Positions 35,221 through 42,727 of a stretch of DNA of 64,000 bases are shown here, in pieces. Source of the DNA: Arthrobacter globiformis (GTDB taxonomy: Bacteria > Actinomycetota > Actinomycetes > Actinomycetales > Micrococcaceae); contig NZ_JAUSZX010000001.1 of assembly GCF_030818015.1 (NCBI RefSeq), positions 434,001-498,000 on the forward strand. Direction: 5' to 3'. Positions within the stretch are counted from its first letter, which is position 1. Every line of letters starts with the position of its first letter. The position numbers and the translations under genes were made by a program. The notes below the pieces were generated by a model. That model was not told the DNA's origin. It ran no database searches and saw nothing but the letters and a program-made list of their open reading frames with translations.

Positions 35221-35260
35221 GAAAGACCCCGCAGCACGAGTCAACGCCGCGGGGTCCTTC
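35221..35260. repeat. 12-bp imperfect stem-loop in the decayed region
   Basis: GAAAGACCCCGC (35221-35232) pairs with GCGGGGTCCTTC (35249-35260) apart from one mismatch, around a 16-nt loop. The short T/C-rich 3' side on each strand recalls a relic bidirectional terminator. No intact gene ends nearby. Confidence 0.35.
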
Positions 35261-35433
35261 TAGGTCGATGCATCCGCGAATGGGGGAACGCGGAGACACT
35301 ACAACCAAAATATCGTCAGTAGGCTTAGTTTCCAAATTTGGAGCCTGCTCCCCGGAATTGCCGCCTCTAGACAGTTCCTCGACGTGGTGCCGTTCGACTC
35401 TTCACTTCTACAGCGGGCCGGGCAGACCACTCC

Positions 35434-35469
35434 CCCAGGTTGCCGAAAGGTCCATTATCGGCGTTTCGG
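35434..35469. repeat. Dispersed repeat, copy A
   Basis: CCCAGGTTG-C-CG...TTATCGGCGTTT. 28 of 36 positions agree with copy B at 36711-36746 in the same orientation, and the core TTG.CG.AA....TATCGGC recurs at 39284-39317. It lies just before the broken histidine phosphatase gene. Confidence 0.45.
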
Positions 35470-35594
35470 GCTTGTCATTTAGCCTGTGATTTGGGCGTTA
35501 ATACGGCATGCTTTCCGCGCGACCGTGGAAGCATGACAGCAGTTGCAGGAGACCCGGTGGCTGAAGGCAGATCAGGATTCGATCCGTCTGCCCG

Positions 35595-35958
35595 AGCCGG
35601 TCCGCGACCTGTCCGCCGTCATCTTTCCGGCGGTGAATCCATGGCAGCGATGCAGGCTCGGTCGGTGGCAGCGATTCGATGCCCCGATACAGCCTTCGAA
35701 ACCGAGTACGGGCCAGGGGCCGTGTGAGTGGCGGTGAGTCACGGTGACATCATCAAGTCAATCCTCGCCGACTCGTTCGGCATGCACCTTGACCTGTTCC
35801 AGCGCATTAACGTGGGCCCCTGCTCCGTATCGATCGTGCCTGCGGCGTAAGTCGGCGAGCGTCTATGCGACCAACACCGAAACGGGCGACCTGTCGTGGC
35901 TGTCGAACGGCGTCCACTCTGGCGATGCACCCGTGGGCGGGGGTGCAGGGCAAAAGGC
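35595..35958 (+). pseudogene. Broken histidine phosphatase gene (MSMEG_4193 type), upstream of DUF3090
   Basis: Segments in mixed frames match the C-terminal half of the actinobacterial histidine phosphatase that normally precedes DUF3090: GGESMAAMQARSVAAIR, then after an in-frame TGA at 35725-35727 (where Trp is expected) VAVSHGDIIKSILADSFGMH and LDLFQRINVGPCSVSIV. A frameshift follows, and the tail VYATNTETGDLSWLS is in another frame. The N-terminal RHG catalytic motif is not found; VSHGD, the second catalytic His, remains. The gene is dead by at least one nonsense change and two frameshifts. Confidence 0.75.
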
Positions 35959-35977
35959 ACCATGGACCTCACGTGCC

Positions 35978-35983
35978 TAAAAT
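35978..35983 (+). promoter_or_regulatory. -10 hexamer TAAAAT suited to leaderless transcription of the DUF3090 gene
   Basis: TAAAAT lies six bases before ATG 35990, the spacing at which transcription would start on the A of the start codon. No Shine-Dalgarno precedes that ATG. Leaderless starts of this kind are common in actinobacteria. It would let the gene be expressed although its upstream partner is broken. Confidence 0.45.
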
Positions 35984-35989
35984 ACTGAC

Positions 35990-36544
35990 ATGCCTACACG
36001 TGTTCACGAGTTTGCCTGGCCCGATCGGGTCGTCGTTGGCACCATTGGCCTTCCGGGGGCGCGCAGGTTCTACCTGCAGGTGCGCGCAGGGACGCAGATC
36101 GTGAGCATTGCCCTGGAGAAGCAGCAGTCGGCTCTGCTCGCCGAGAAGATCGACGAAATTCTCGACCAGCTCGTCACCATCGAGAACAACCCCTTCAGCG
36201 TTCCCACGAGTACGCCCATTGAACTTGTCGATAATGACCAGCTCGAGGCCGTTCAGGAGCAGTTTCGGACCGGCGCCATGAGCTTAGGTTGGGACCCAAC
36301 GACGGCGCAGGTCGTAATAGAGGCCTACCCCATCACCGATGTTGATGCTGATGACGACGACGAATCCCTTGATGAGAACGGCCCTAACGAGAACGAAATG
36401 CTGCTGGTGCGGATGCCGGTCGGCACTGCCCGCGCATTCGCCAAGCGCACCCGTGAGGTCGTGGGCGCCGGGCGTCCGATCTGCTCGCTCTGCGGCTACC
36501 CCATAGACGCCGACGGGCACATCTGCACCCTTCCCGGGGTCTGA
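35990..36544 (+). CDS. DUF3090 family protein
   Basis: 184 residues, intact. Typical family features are the opening MPTRVHEFAWPDRVVVGTIG, a central acidic loop (DVDADDDDESLDENGPNE) and a C-terminal zinc-finger-like CSLCGYPIDADGHIC. The biochemical role is unknown. In actinobacteria this gene sits in a conserved triad, histidine phosphatase - DUF3090 - SCO1664-like kinase-fold protein. Here both partners are broken (35595-35958, 36556-36720) while this frame is clean, so either it still has a role or decay is recent. Direct repeats A and B flank the triad. Confidence 0.88.
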   Translation: MPTRVHEFAWPDRVVVGTIGLPGARRFYLQVRAGTQIVSIALEKQQSALLAEKIDEILDQLVTIENNPFSVPTSTPIELVDNDQLEAVQEQFRTGAMSLGWDPTTAQVVIEAYPITDVDADDDDESLDENGPNENEMLLVRMPVGTARAFAKRTREVVGAGRPICSLCGYPIDADGHICTLPGV

Positions 36545-36555
36545 TACCAGCCCCG

Positions 36556-36720
36556 GACCTTGTGACCGCCAAGCTGACGCTCACCCGCCGCATCACGACG
36601 GCATCAAACGCTACATTCCTGGGCACCATCGGTGACGTGGTGGTCGTCCCTTTAGCTGATAGCAGGCGAAAGTCCGCTGCGGGACTTTTTCCCGACGGCA
36701 CCCCGGCTCACCCAGGTTGA
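36556..36720 (+). pseudogene. N-terminal remnant of an SCO1664-family gene
   Basis: Twelve bases after DUF3090 the frame reads DLVTAKLTLTRRITTASNAT then FLGTIGDVVVV, the N-terminus of the SCO1664-like (PI3/4-kinase-related) partner. Next, IAGESPLRDF is in a second frame and FPDGT back in the first, where the family has a continuous 'AGE.PLWDFPDGTLA'. A stop at 36718-36720 ends it; the remaining about 200 residues are missing and repeat B begins there. Confidence 0.72.
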
Positions 36721-36746
36721 CGGAAGGCCGGATATCGGCGTTTGGA
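36711..36746. repeat. Dispersed repeat, copy B
   Basis: CCCAGGTTGACGGAAGG...ATATCGGCGTTT; same orientation as copy A (35434-35469) and copy C (39284-39317). It sits exactly where the SCO1664-like remnant ends, which suggests a recombination boundary. Confidence 0.5.
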
Positions 36747-37031
36747 ATCGGGCCAAAACCGCCGTGTTCATCAAACGGTTTTCCTGGAATGTATCAGGGC
36801 ACCGCGGCGCTGCTGCAACGATGCGTAACCACTTTCCGGTATACCTTTTGAATCAATTTTTAGGCTGTATCGAGTTTGGCGGAGCGTTTGACGGCAGCAG
36901 GACAGCAACCGCGGAAAGGGACTGGAATTACGCACGAGGCGGACGATGGTAAGCATGCGAACAAATATTCTCTGGACGTGTTCCTCCTCCGGGCATATTC
37001 TGATCTCGCATTGCTCTGGGGGGTGAATGGA
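36747..37031. other. AT-richer intergenic stretch before the secreted protein gene
   Basis: Contains a 7-bp stem AAAACCG/CGGTTTT (36755-36761, 36776-36782) ending in a short T-tract, a possible weak terminator. An AT-rich part around 36840-36870 could hold the promoter of the 37032 gene, but no clear -35/-10 pair stands out. No open frame is convincing. Confidence 0.4.
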
Positions 37032-38135
37032 ATGGGCAGCATGCTTCGCTATTGCCGCACGGTTTCTGTGCGCGCCCTTCTGGTCCCGGCCCTGCTTGCA
37101 CTGGCGTGGCTCGTGTGGGGTGCGGGCAGCGCGCAGGCGTCAACGGACCCTTCCAAGGCCGTCGTCTCTGAAAGCGCCCTGGACCTCGGCCTCTCCAATG
37201 CTCCGTCTCTCCATGCTGCTCAGGTTCTGCGGGCCGGGCAGGATCCGGCCGGTTCCGCCGCGCACCACGTTGCAGCTGCCGCCGATGCGATCGTGGGCAG
37301 GGCCGCGCCTGCTGTTTCCACGGTGGCCGCGACCACCGAGCCGGTGGCCCTCCCAGTGCCCCGGGTCGCGGCGCCGGCAGTCGCCACTGTCACCAAGACG
37401 GCCGGACCGGCAGTCTCCGCCGTTTCTCCGGCAGCCGCATCGGTAGCCGCCACCGTGAACAGGACTGCGGCCCCGGCAGTTTCCACTGTCGATCATGCGG
37501 TTGCAGCTATGGACGACGCCATTGCTTCCGTGACCCAACGGCTACTGCGGCTGCCCCTTCCGGCGGTCAAACCTCCACAACTGCCCAACCCGGACTTTCC
37601 TGTCGCTACCGTCCGCAAGACGCTGGCGGCGGTGGTGTCCACTGTGCCGCGATCACCCGTTGCGGACGCCCGGCGGCCCGTCCCTGGCCATCCGTCCGGG
37701 GAGGTTCATCCGACGCGGGCCGCAGCAGTTTCCGCAACCGCAGAGGCTTCCAGCCCTGCTCCGGCTTCGGCGACGCTCTCCGGCACAGCAACCCCGGCCC
37801 CCGCCCCCTCGAACCTGGCCACGGTCCAAAACATTGATTCGCCGTTCAAGACACTCGCCCAGCTGAAGATCACTGCCTCGACCCGCCCTCCGGCCCGCGC
37901 TATCCAGGCGCCGGCTCAAGGGCTGCTGCACGAACACCCCGCCACAGAGCGGCTGAATATTGCCGCGACGCACGGCGAGTCGGGCTCCTCCGGCTCAGAC
38001 AGCTCCGGCTCACACACGGCCGATATCGCCGCCTCCTGGAACGAACTGTTCCCCGCCGCCAGCGCCCTCGCCCCGGGCGCAGCGGTGATACCGCCCTCCG
38101 GTCCCGCCGCCGATCCGGGGTCTTCCCCCGACTGA
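37032..38135 (+). CDS. Secreted Ala/Pro/Val-rich low-complexity protein
   Basis: 367 residues from ATG 37032, which follows a G-rich site (GGGGGGTGAATGGA). The N-terminus is a clear Sec signal: basic CRTVSVR, hydrophobic core ALLVPALLALAWLVWG, cleavage after GSAQA. The mature chain is built of degenerate units of the form AAPAVSTVAATT / AAPAVATVTKTA / AAPAVSTVDHAV, then Pro-rich stretches and a Ser/Gly-rich segment near the C-terminus. No LPxTG motif, C-terminal membrane helix or enzymatic domain is seen. It is likely a wall-associated or exported structural protein; no family was recognised. Its 5' neighbour is decayed and a tiny repeat-peptide gene follows 90 bp on. Confidence 0.7.
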   Translation: MGSMLRYCRTVSVRALLVPALLALAWLVWGAGSAQASTDPSKAVVSESALDLGLSNAPSLHAAQVLRAGQDPAGSAAHHVAAAADAIVGRAAPAVSTVAATTEPVALPVPRVAAPAVATVTKTAGPAVSAVSPAAASVAATVNRTAAPAVSTVDHAVAAMDDAIASVTQRLLRLPLPAVKPPQLPNPDFPVATVRKTLAAVVSTVPRSPVADARRPVPGHPSGEVHPTRAAAVSATAEASSPAPASATLSGTATPAPAPSNLATVQNIDSPFKTLAQLKITASTRPPARAIQAPAQGLLHEHPATERLNIAATHGESGSSGSDSSGSHTADIAASWNELFPAASALAPGAAVIPPSGPAADPGSSPD

Positions 38136-38225
38136 ACAGGTCAGCTCTGCCTTCACACAGGCAGATAAGACCAGCCGTACGCCGCACTCGGCCTACGGAC
38201 TCAACGTTCAGTCAGGAGAATTGCC

Positions 38226-38399
38226 ATGTCCAACCGCACCCCGCTTTCCGTTGCCTCCGACCAGTCCCGCCGCTCCCACATCGGCAACTGGCCCGATCCC
38301 ATGGGACGTGCAATCGGCAACTGGCCGGATCCCATGCGTGCACACATCGGCTGGTGGCCCAACCACAACGCCCAGAGCAGCCTCCCCTCGGGTTCATGA
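38226..38399 (+). CDS. 57-residue peptide with three IGxWP repeats
   Basis: ATG 38226 has an excellent ribosome site (AGGAGAA, spacing about 6). The frame encodes 57 residues and contains three tandem units: HIGNWPDPMGRA (18-29), IGNWPDPMRA (30-39) and HIGWWPNHN (40-48). The N-terminal 17 residues are polar and Ser-rich, without a hydrophobic signal. Codon choice is high-GC and ordinary. It follows the secreted protein gene by 90 bp in the same direction and is itself followed 23 bp later by a perfect 18-bp hairpin. The layout, a leader then repeated short cores, recalls precursor peptides, but no modifying enzyme is seen nearby and no family was recognised. Confidence 0.6.
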   Translation: MSNRTPLSVASDQSRRSHIGNWPDPMGRAIGNWPDPMRAHIGWWPNHNAQSSLPSGS

Positions 38400-38422
38400 T
38401 CCAGATCGGAAAAGGGCACCAA

Positions 38423-38470
38423 GTGATGTTGTTCCCGCACTGCCGCGAGGCTGTGCGGGAACAACATCAC
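38423..38470. repeat. Perfect 18-bp inverted repeat downstream of the repeat-peptide gene
   Basis: Arms 38423-38440 (GTGATGTTGTTCCCGCAC) and 38453-38470 are exact reverse complements around a 12-nt loop. No T-tract follows, so it is not a classical terminator, though it would be a very stable RNA hairpin. It could be a REP-like element or a protein site, perhaps linked to the adjacent resolvase gene. Confidence 0.8.
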
Positions 38471-38673
38471 CATGTTTAGCTCTAAATCATTGGGCGGCTG
38501 GACGGCCCGCGCAAACGGAACACAAAAGCCTTGGACAGACGCCGGGCCGACACCGACGGCACGAGACAACACCCCCCAGCTCAAGGTGTTGCGCTCACCA
38601 CCTGAACTCGCCACCTATGCTCCAATAAAGGCCATAGAACTCAATCTGACAGGTTGAGGGTTTGGAGGCTCAG

Positions 38674-39242
38674 GTGGCTGGTCAACGGATCGGGTACGTG
38701 CGCGTAAGCACGCTGGACCAGAACGAGAAACGCCAGCTGGACGGCCAGGTCCTGGACCGGGTCTTCACCGACAAAGCCTCCGGCAGGGACACGTCCAGAC
38801 CGGAGCTGACTGAGCTGCTGCGGTTCGCCCGTAACGGGGACACAGTCATAGTGCACAGCATGGACCGGCTCGCCCGCAACCTGGATGACCTGCGTTCACT
38901 GGTCCAGGCTCTGACCCGTAAGGGCGTGCGGGTGGAGAGTTCGTCAAAGAGAGTCTGGTCTTCACGGGGGAGGACTCCCCCATGGCCAACCTCATGCTCT
39001 CGGTGATGGGTGCCTTCGCCGAATTCGAACGCTCCCTGATCCGGGAGCGGCAGCGGGAAGGCATCGCCCTGGCCAAGCAGCGCGGTGCCTACCGCGGACG
39101 GAAAAAGACCCTCACGCCGGAACTGGCGGCCGAGCTGGTCCAGCGGGCAGCGAATGGAATCCCCAAATCCGTCCTCGCCAGCGACTACGGCATCAGCCGG
39201 GAAACGGTGTACCAGTACCTCCGCCAAGCCAAGCCGGACTAA
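38674..39242 (+). pseudogene. Serine recombinase (resolvase/invertase) with a 2-bp frameshift
   Basis: GTG 38674 follows GGAGG. The first part has the catalytic serine context IGYVRVSTLDQNEKRQ and MDRLARNLDDLR. At 38936-38939 the sequence AGAG replaces AG; deleting two bases restores GVRVE followed by FVKESLVFTGEDSPMANLM. The rest (AFAEFERSLIRERQREGI, HTH with GISRETVYQYLRQ) then runs to the stop at 39242. As written the first frame continues out of register to 39006. Proteins of this type resolve or invert DNA for Tn3-like elements; no transposase or terminal repeats were recognised here. Confidence 0.85.
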
Positions 39243-39283
39243 GCCCTCCCTGCTGACCCAGCCGCTGACGCCACGGCAACCAC

Positions 39284-39317
39284 GCCAGCTTGACGGAATC
39301 ACGGTTATCGGCCTGAA
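39284..39317. repeat. Dispersed repeat, copy C
   Basis: CCAGCTTGACGGAA...CGGTTATCGGC; 23 of the first 29 positions match copy B (36711). It lies 41 bp after the resolvase stop. The remaining gap to nagA (39318-39421) holds nothing recognisable. Confidence 0.4.
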
Positions 39318-39421
39318 ACCCGCGGGAGTACGTTGAGGACCCCACCAGCGAGGGGCCGGTACCTCAATAAACAGCTTCAACCACCCCGCTCGACGCTCAA
39401 CCGGCGGGTTTCCGGCCCACC

Positions 39422-40570
39422 TCAACGCACGGGTGTCGACAGGCTCAGCCAGCGACCCGCCTTCATCACCGCAGCCACGTCAAGATCCGGGGCGAGCACC
39501 ACCAAATCCGCCTGCCGCCCGGCCTCAATCCGCCCGACGTCGGACAGCCCCAGCATGTCCGCCGGGTTCTGGCTTGCCGCCCGGACGGCGTCGGCGAGTG
39601 GGATGCCTGCGTCAAGGACGGCGTGCCGAACGGCCGCGTCCAGCGTGAGGATGCTGCCGGCGATGGTGCCGTCACTGACCAGGCGCGCCTCGCCGTCGGC
39701 CACCCTGACGTCCAGCCCGCCAAGCTGGTACGTGCCTTCCTCCGCGCAGGCTGCCGCCATGGCGTCGGTGACGAAAACGGCCCGCGCCGGGCTCGACAAT
39801 ATGAAGCGGACCAGCGACGGGTGGAGGTGGACGCCGTCGGATATCACTTCCGCGAAAACTGAAGGGTCCTCCAGCAGCGCCAGCGCGGGGCCAGGTTCCC
39901 GGTGGTGCAGCGGCCGCATCGCGTTGAACACGTGCGTCCCGGCGGTGGCCCCCGCCGCGATCGCTTCACGGGCCAGGTCGTAGCCGGCGCCGGTGTGGCC
40001 GATTGCCGCGACGGCGCCGTAGCCCGTGACCTGCCGGATGGCGGCCAGGCCCCCGTCCAGTTCAGGCGCGATCGTGACCATCCGCACGGTGCCCCGCCCG
40101 GCCAGCATCAGCCTGTCGACGGCCGCCGGTGACGGGGCAAGCAGAAGGTCCTCCGCGTGGGCGCCCCGGTGTTCGGGGCTGAGCCACGGGCCTTCCAGAT
40201 GGATCCCGGCCAGCACCCCTTCCTCCACCAGGGCCGCCAGCGCGGCCACCGCCTTCTCAAGCTGGGTAAGCGGGGCGGTGACCAGGCTGGCCATCAGCGT
40301 GGTGGTCCCGTGCGAACGGTGCACCTGGGCGATCCGGACCGCCGCGGCAGCAGGGTCAGCGTCATTGAAGCTGACCCCGCCGCCGCCGTGGATGTGGGCG
40401 TCCACAAAGCCAGGCGCGAGGGTGCCGTCCGCGAAGCTAAAGTCGGGCTCTCTGGCGGCCCGCCCGGATCCGGCGGCAAGGATCAGGGACCCGTCGGTCT
40501 CCACCCAGCCGGGCTCCAGTGCGGCGTCCGGCAGGATGACACGGGAAGCAGAAATGAGCGTCGGACTCAC
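39422..40570 (-). CDS. nagA: N-acetylglucosamine-6-phosphate deacetylase
   Basis: 382 residues; removes acetate from GlcNAc-6-phosphate. The start is GTG (40570), overlapping the upstream stop as GTGA. Amidohydrolase metal and catalytic motifs are visible: DAHIHGGGG (His59, His61), HLEGPW, AAIGHTGAGYD, GTHVFNAMRPLHHR and the catalytic Asp in FVTDAMAA. It is the last gene of the minus-strand operon MFS porter - kinase - SIS protein - nagA. Confidence 0.93.
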   Translation of the reverse strand: MSPTLISASRVILPDAALEPGWVETDGSLILAAGSGRAAREPDFSFADGTLAPGFVDAHIHGGGGVSFNDADPAAAAVRIAQVHRSHGTTTLMASLVTAPLTQLEKAVAALAALVEEGVLAGIHLEGPWLSPEHRGAHAEDLLLAPSPAAVDRLMLAGRGTVRMVTIAPELDGGLAAIRQVTGYGAVAAIGHTGAGYDLAREAIAAGATAGTHVFNAMRPLHHREPGPALALLEDPSVFAEVISDGVHLHPSLVRFILSSPARAVFVTDAMAAACAEEGTYQLGGLDVRVADGEARLVSDGTIAGSILTLDAAVRHAVLDAGIPLADAVRAASQNPADMLGLSDVGRIEAGRQADLVVLAPDLDVAAVMKAGRWLSLSTPVR

Positions 40571-41643
40571 CAGGTTTCCGTGATCTTGCGCAGGCCCCGC
40601 GGAGCATCAGGGTCCCGGTGGCGCGCGGCGGCCATCGCATGCGCCAGCCGCTGCAGGGGCATTATCTCCAGGATCGGCGAGAGCTGCTCGTGGACGGCCG
40701 GCAGCGGCACCACATGGTTCAGCGGGCGGGCAGCCCCGGCGTCACCCACCAGGCAGACGTCCGCGCCCCGTTCGGCGAGGCGGTCCAGCACGGGGTACAG
40801 GGCACGGCCGCCGGCGCCGGGCGAGGCGACGGCGATGACGGGCCGGTCGGCGTCGATCATGGCGAAGGGCCCGTGCAGCAGGTCGGCACCGGAGAAGGCG
40901 TGTGCGGCCAGGTACGACGTTTCCATCAGTTTCAGTGCCGCCTCCCGTGCGGTGGGGTAGGAGAAGCCGCGTCCCGTGGTGATGATGTGGTTCACGAAGC
41001 GGTAGCGGTCTGCAACCTCCAGTATCTCCGGCCGGGCAAGGACATCGGCGGCGAGACGCGGCAGGTCCGCCGCTTCCGCGCCGTTTCCTCCGGCCCACGC
41101 GTCGATCAGCTGCCACAGCGCCAGCAGCTGGGACGTGTAGCTCTTCGTTGCGGCCACGGCCCGCTCCGGCCCGGCTAGGATGTCCAGGTGGTGCCGTGCG
41201 GCAGTGGCCAGCGGCGAGGACGGTGCGTTCGTGACGGCCACGGTGAGGGCGCCGCCCCGGGCGGCAGCGGCGGTGGAGTCCACCAGGTCGGGGGAGCCGC
41301 CGGACTGGCTGACCGCCAGCCACAGCACCCCGTCCATCTTCGGTTCCGCTCCGTACACCGTAAGGCTCGACGGCGACGCTAGCCCGGCCGGCAGCCCCAG
41401 CACCGTCTCGATGAGGTACTTCGCGTACAGGGCCGCGTGGTCGCTGGTGCCGCGCGCGGCCAGGAGGACGTACCTGATGTCGGCGTCCCGGAGGGTGGCG
41501 GCCAGGCGGGCGACGGCGGGACGCCCGTGTTCAAGCTGCCGTGCGAGTGCCTCCGGCTGTTCCAGGATTTCGGCGGCCATCAGGGAACCGGGAAGCGGCG
41601 AGTCGGCGAGAGTGGGGGCTGCGGTGGTGTGCGGGGCGGTCAT
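40567..41643 (-). CDS. SIS-domain protein, probable glucosamine-6-phosphate deaminase (NagB-II type)
   Basis: 358 residues with two SIS domains and no glutaminase domain. The ATG at 41643 has AAGGAGACCC before it; a longer open frame upstream lacks support. The first SIS has LLAARGTSDHAALYAKYL and AVSQSGGSPDLVDS, and the second has GRGFSYPTAREAALKLMET. Related to the isomerase half of GlmS; free-standing members in nag operons deaminate GlcN-6-phosphate to fructose-6-phosphate, which is the step needed after NagA. An AgaS-like role on galactosamine is possible. Confidence 0.85.
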   Translation of the reverse strand: MTAPHTTAAPTLADSPLPGSLMAAEILEQPEALARQLEHGRPAVARLAATLRDADIRYVLLAARGTSDHAALYAKYLIETVLGLPAGLASPSSLTVYGAEPKMDGVLWLAVSQSGGSPDLVDSTAAAARGGALTVAVTNAPSSPLATAARHHLDILAGPERAVAATKSYTSQLLALWQLIDAWAGGNGAEAADLPRLAADVLARPEILEVADRYRFVNHIITTGRGFSYPTAREAALKLMETSYLAAHAFSGADLLHGPFAMIDADRPVIAVASPGAGGRALYPVLDRLAERGADVCLVGDAGAARPLNHVVPLPAVHEQLSPILEIMPLQRLAHAMAAARHRDPDAPRGLRKITETW

Positions 41644-41701
41644 GGGTCTCCTTGGAGTGGGATCAGAAGGGTTGGGATCAGCAGGGGTCGAATGAGGGTG
41701 A

Positions 41702-42727
41702 TCAGGCAGAAATTCTGGTGGCTGGCCGGTGTGGCGCGCCCGCAAGCTGGCTGGCCAGCTCCACGGCGCCCCAGGCGGGCGCGCGGTCCAGCACGCGGAC
41801 GTCGGTGAGGCCGCTGGCAGCCAGCAGCTCGCGCACCCGGGTGGCCAACGACGGCTGGTTCACCAGCATCCCCCCGGCAAGCAGGACCGGTGCATCTTCC
41901 GGAACGGTGCCCAGCCTCCTGGTCACCGTCAGGGCCAGGCCCGCGAGGTGCCGTGCGGCGTCCTCGGCGATGGCTGCGCTTGCTGCGTCCGAGGTGGCGA
42001 GGGCGAACACGGTTCCTGCCAGCCCGGCCCAGAAGCGGCGCTCCGGCCGACGGTAGAACAGGTCCAGCAGGTCGCCGGGTTCCGCGGCTCCGGTCCGCGC
42101 CAGCAGTTCGGCGGTCAACGGCCCGGCGGGCAGTCCGTCGTCGGATTCCCGCAAAGCGTAGCGGACCGCGCTGCGGGTCACGGCGTAGCCGCTGCCTTCA
42201 TCGCCGAGCAGATAGCCCCAGCCGCCGGCCCGGGCTTCCCTGCCGTCGCCGGCCTTCGCCCACGCGGCGGAGCCGGTGCCGGAGATGAGGACGGTGCCTG
42301 CCGTGAGGCCGCCGGCGGCGAGGATGATGCGGGTGTCGTGGTCCACGTGTATCCGGGCTCCCGGGAACCTGCGGGAGAGCAGGCCAGTCAGGCGTTCCCT
42401 GGCCGCCGGCGTGTCCGCCCCCGCGGCGCCTGCAAACACGGCATCTATTCCATGGCCTGCAGAATCGGCGATGCCGAGTTGTGCGGCGAGGTCGTCCAGC
42501 GAAGCGGCGGCTTCGTCCGGACCGACGGAGGCAATGTTCGCACTGCCCACCGTGCACTCAGCGAGCTTCCGGGCTGGTGCGGCAGCGCCGCCAGCGCCGC
42601 CCGGGACAGAGGCATCGGCGGAGGTCCCGCCGTCGTCCTTCCCTGCAACTACCGCCAGGATGGCGTGGGTCTTGGAGCCGCCGATATCCAGGCCCAGGAC
42701 ACGGCCCAGGCCGAGGACGGGCAGCAT
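41702..42727 (-). CDS. BadF/BadG-type sugar kinase, probable N-acetylglucosamine kinase
   Basis: 341 residues in the BadF/BadG/BcrA ATPase family, which includes NagK-like kinases. The ATG at 42727 overlaps the porter stop; a GTG one codon earlier is an alternative. Phosphate-binding motifs are VLGLDIGGSKTHAIL near the N-terminus and GTVLISGTGSAAWAK (about 140). It would phosphorylate the amino sugar brought in unphosphorylated by the MFS porter, feeding NagA. Activity on glucosamine rather than GlcNAc cannot be excluded. Confidence 0.82.
   Translation of the reverse strand: MLPVLGLGRVLGLDIGGSKTHAILAVVAGKDDGGTSADASVPGGAGGAAAPARKLAECTVGSANIASVGPDEAAASLDDLAAQLGIADSAGHGIDAVFAGAAGADTPAARERLTGLLSRRFPGARIHVDHDTRIILAAGGLTAGTVLISGTGSAAWAKAGDGREARAGGWGYLLGDEGSGYAVTRSAVRYALRESDDGLPAGPLTAELLARTGAAEPGDLLDLFYRRPERRFWAGLAGTVFALATSDAASAAIAEDAARHLAGLALTVTRRLGTVPEDAPVLLAGGMLVNQPSLATRVRELLAASGLTDVRVLDRAPAWGAVELASQLAGAPHRPATRISA

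Larger units (their letters stand above)
34513..35594. other. Non-coding or decayed stretch, about 1.1 kb
   Basis: Open frames here are short, lack ribosome sites and have no recognisable products on either strand. Visible structures are a palindrome near 35086, a stem-loop near 35240 and the first copy of a dispersed repeat near 35450. Composition shifts and mixed frames suggest accumulated gene debris rather than a regulatory region. Confidence 0.5.

Noticed and set aside
35744..35980. 78-codon plus-strand open frame before the DUF3090 gene
   Set aside because: Its first half is an out-of-frame reading of the phosphatase remnant; only the VYATNTETGDLSWLS part is meaningful, as a frameshifted piece of that pseudogene.
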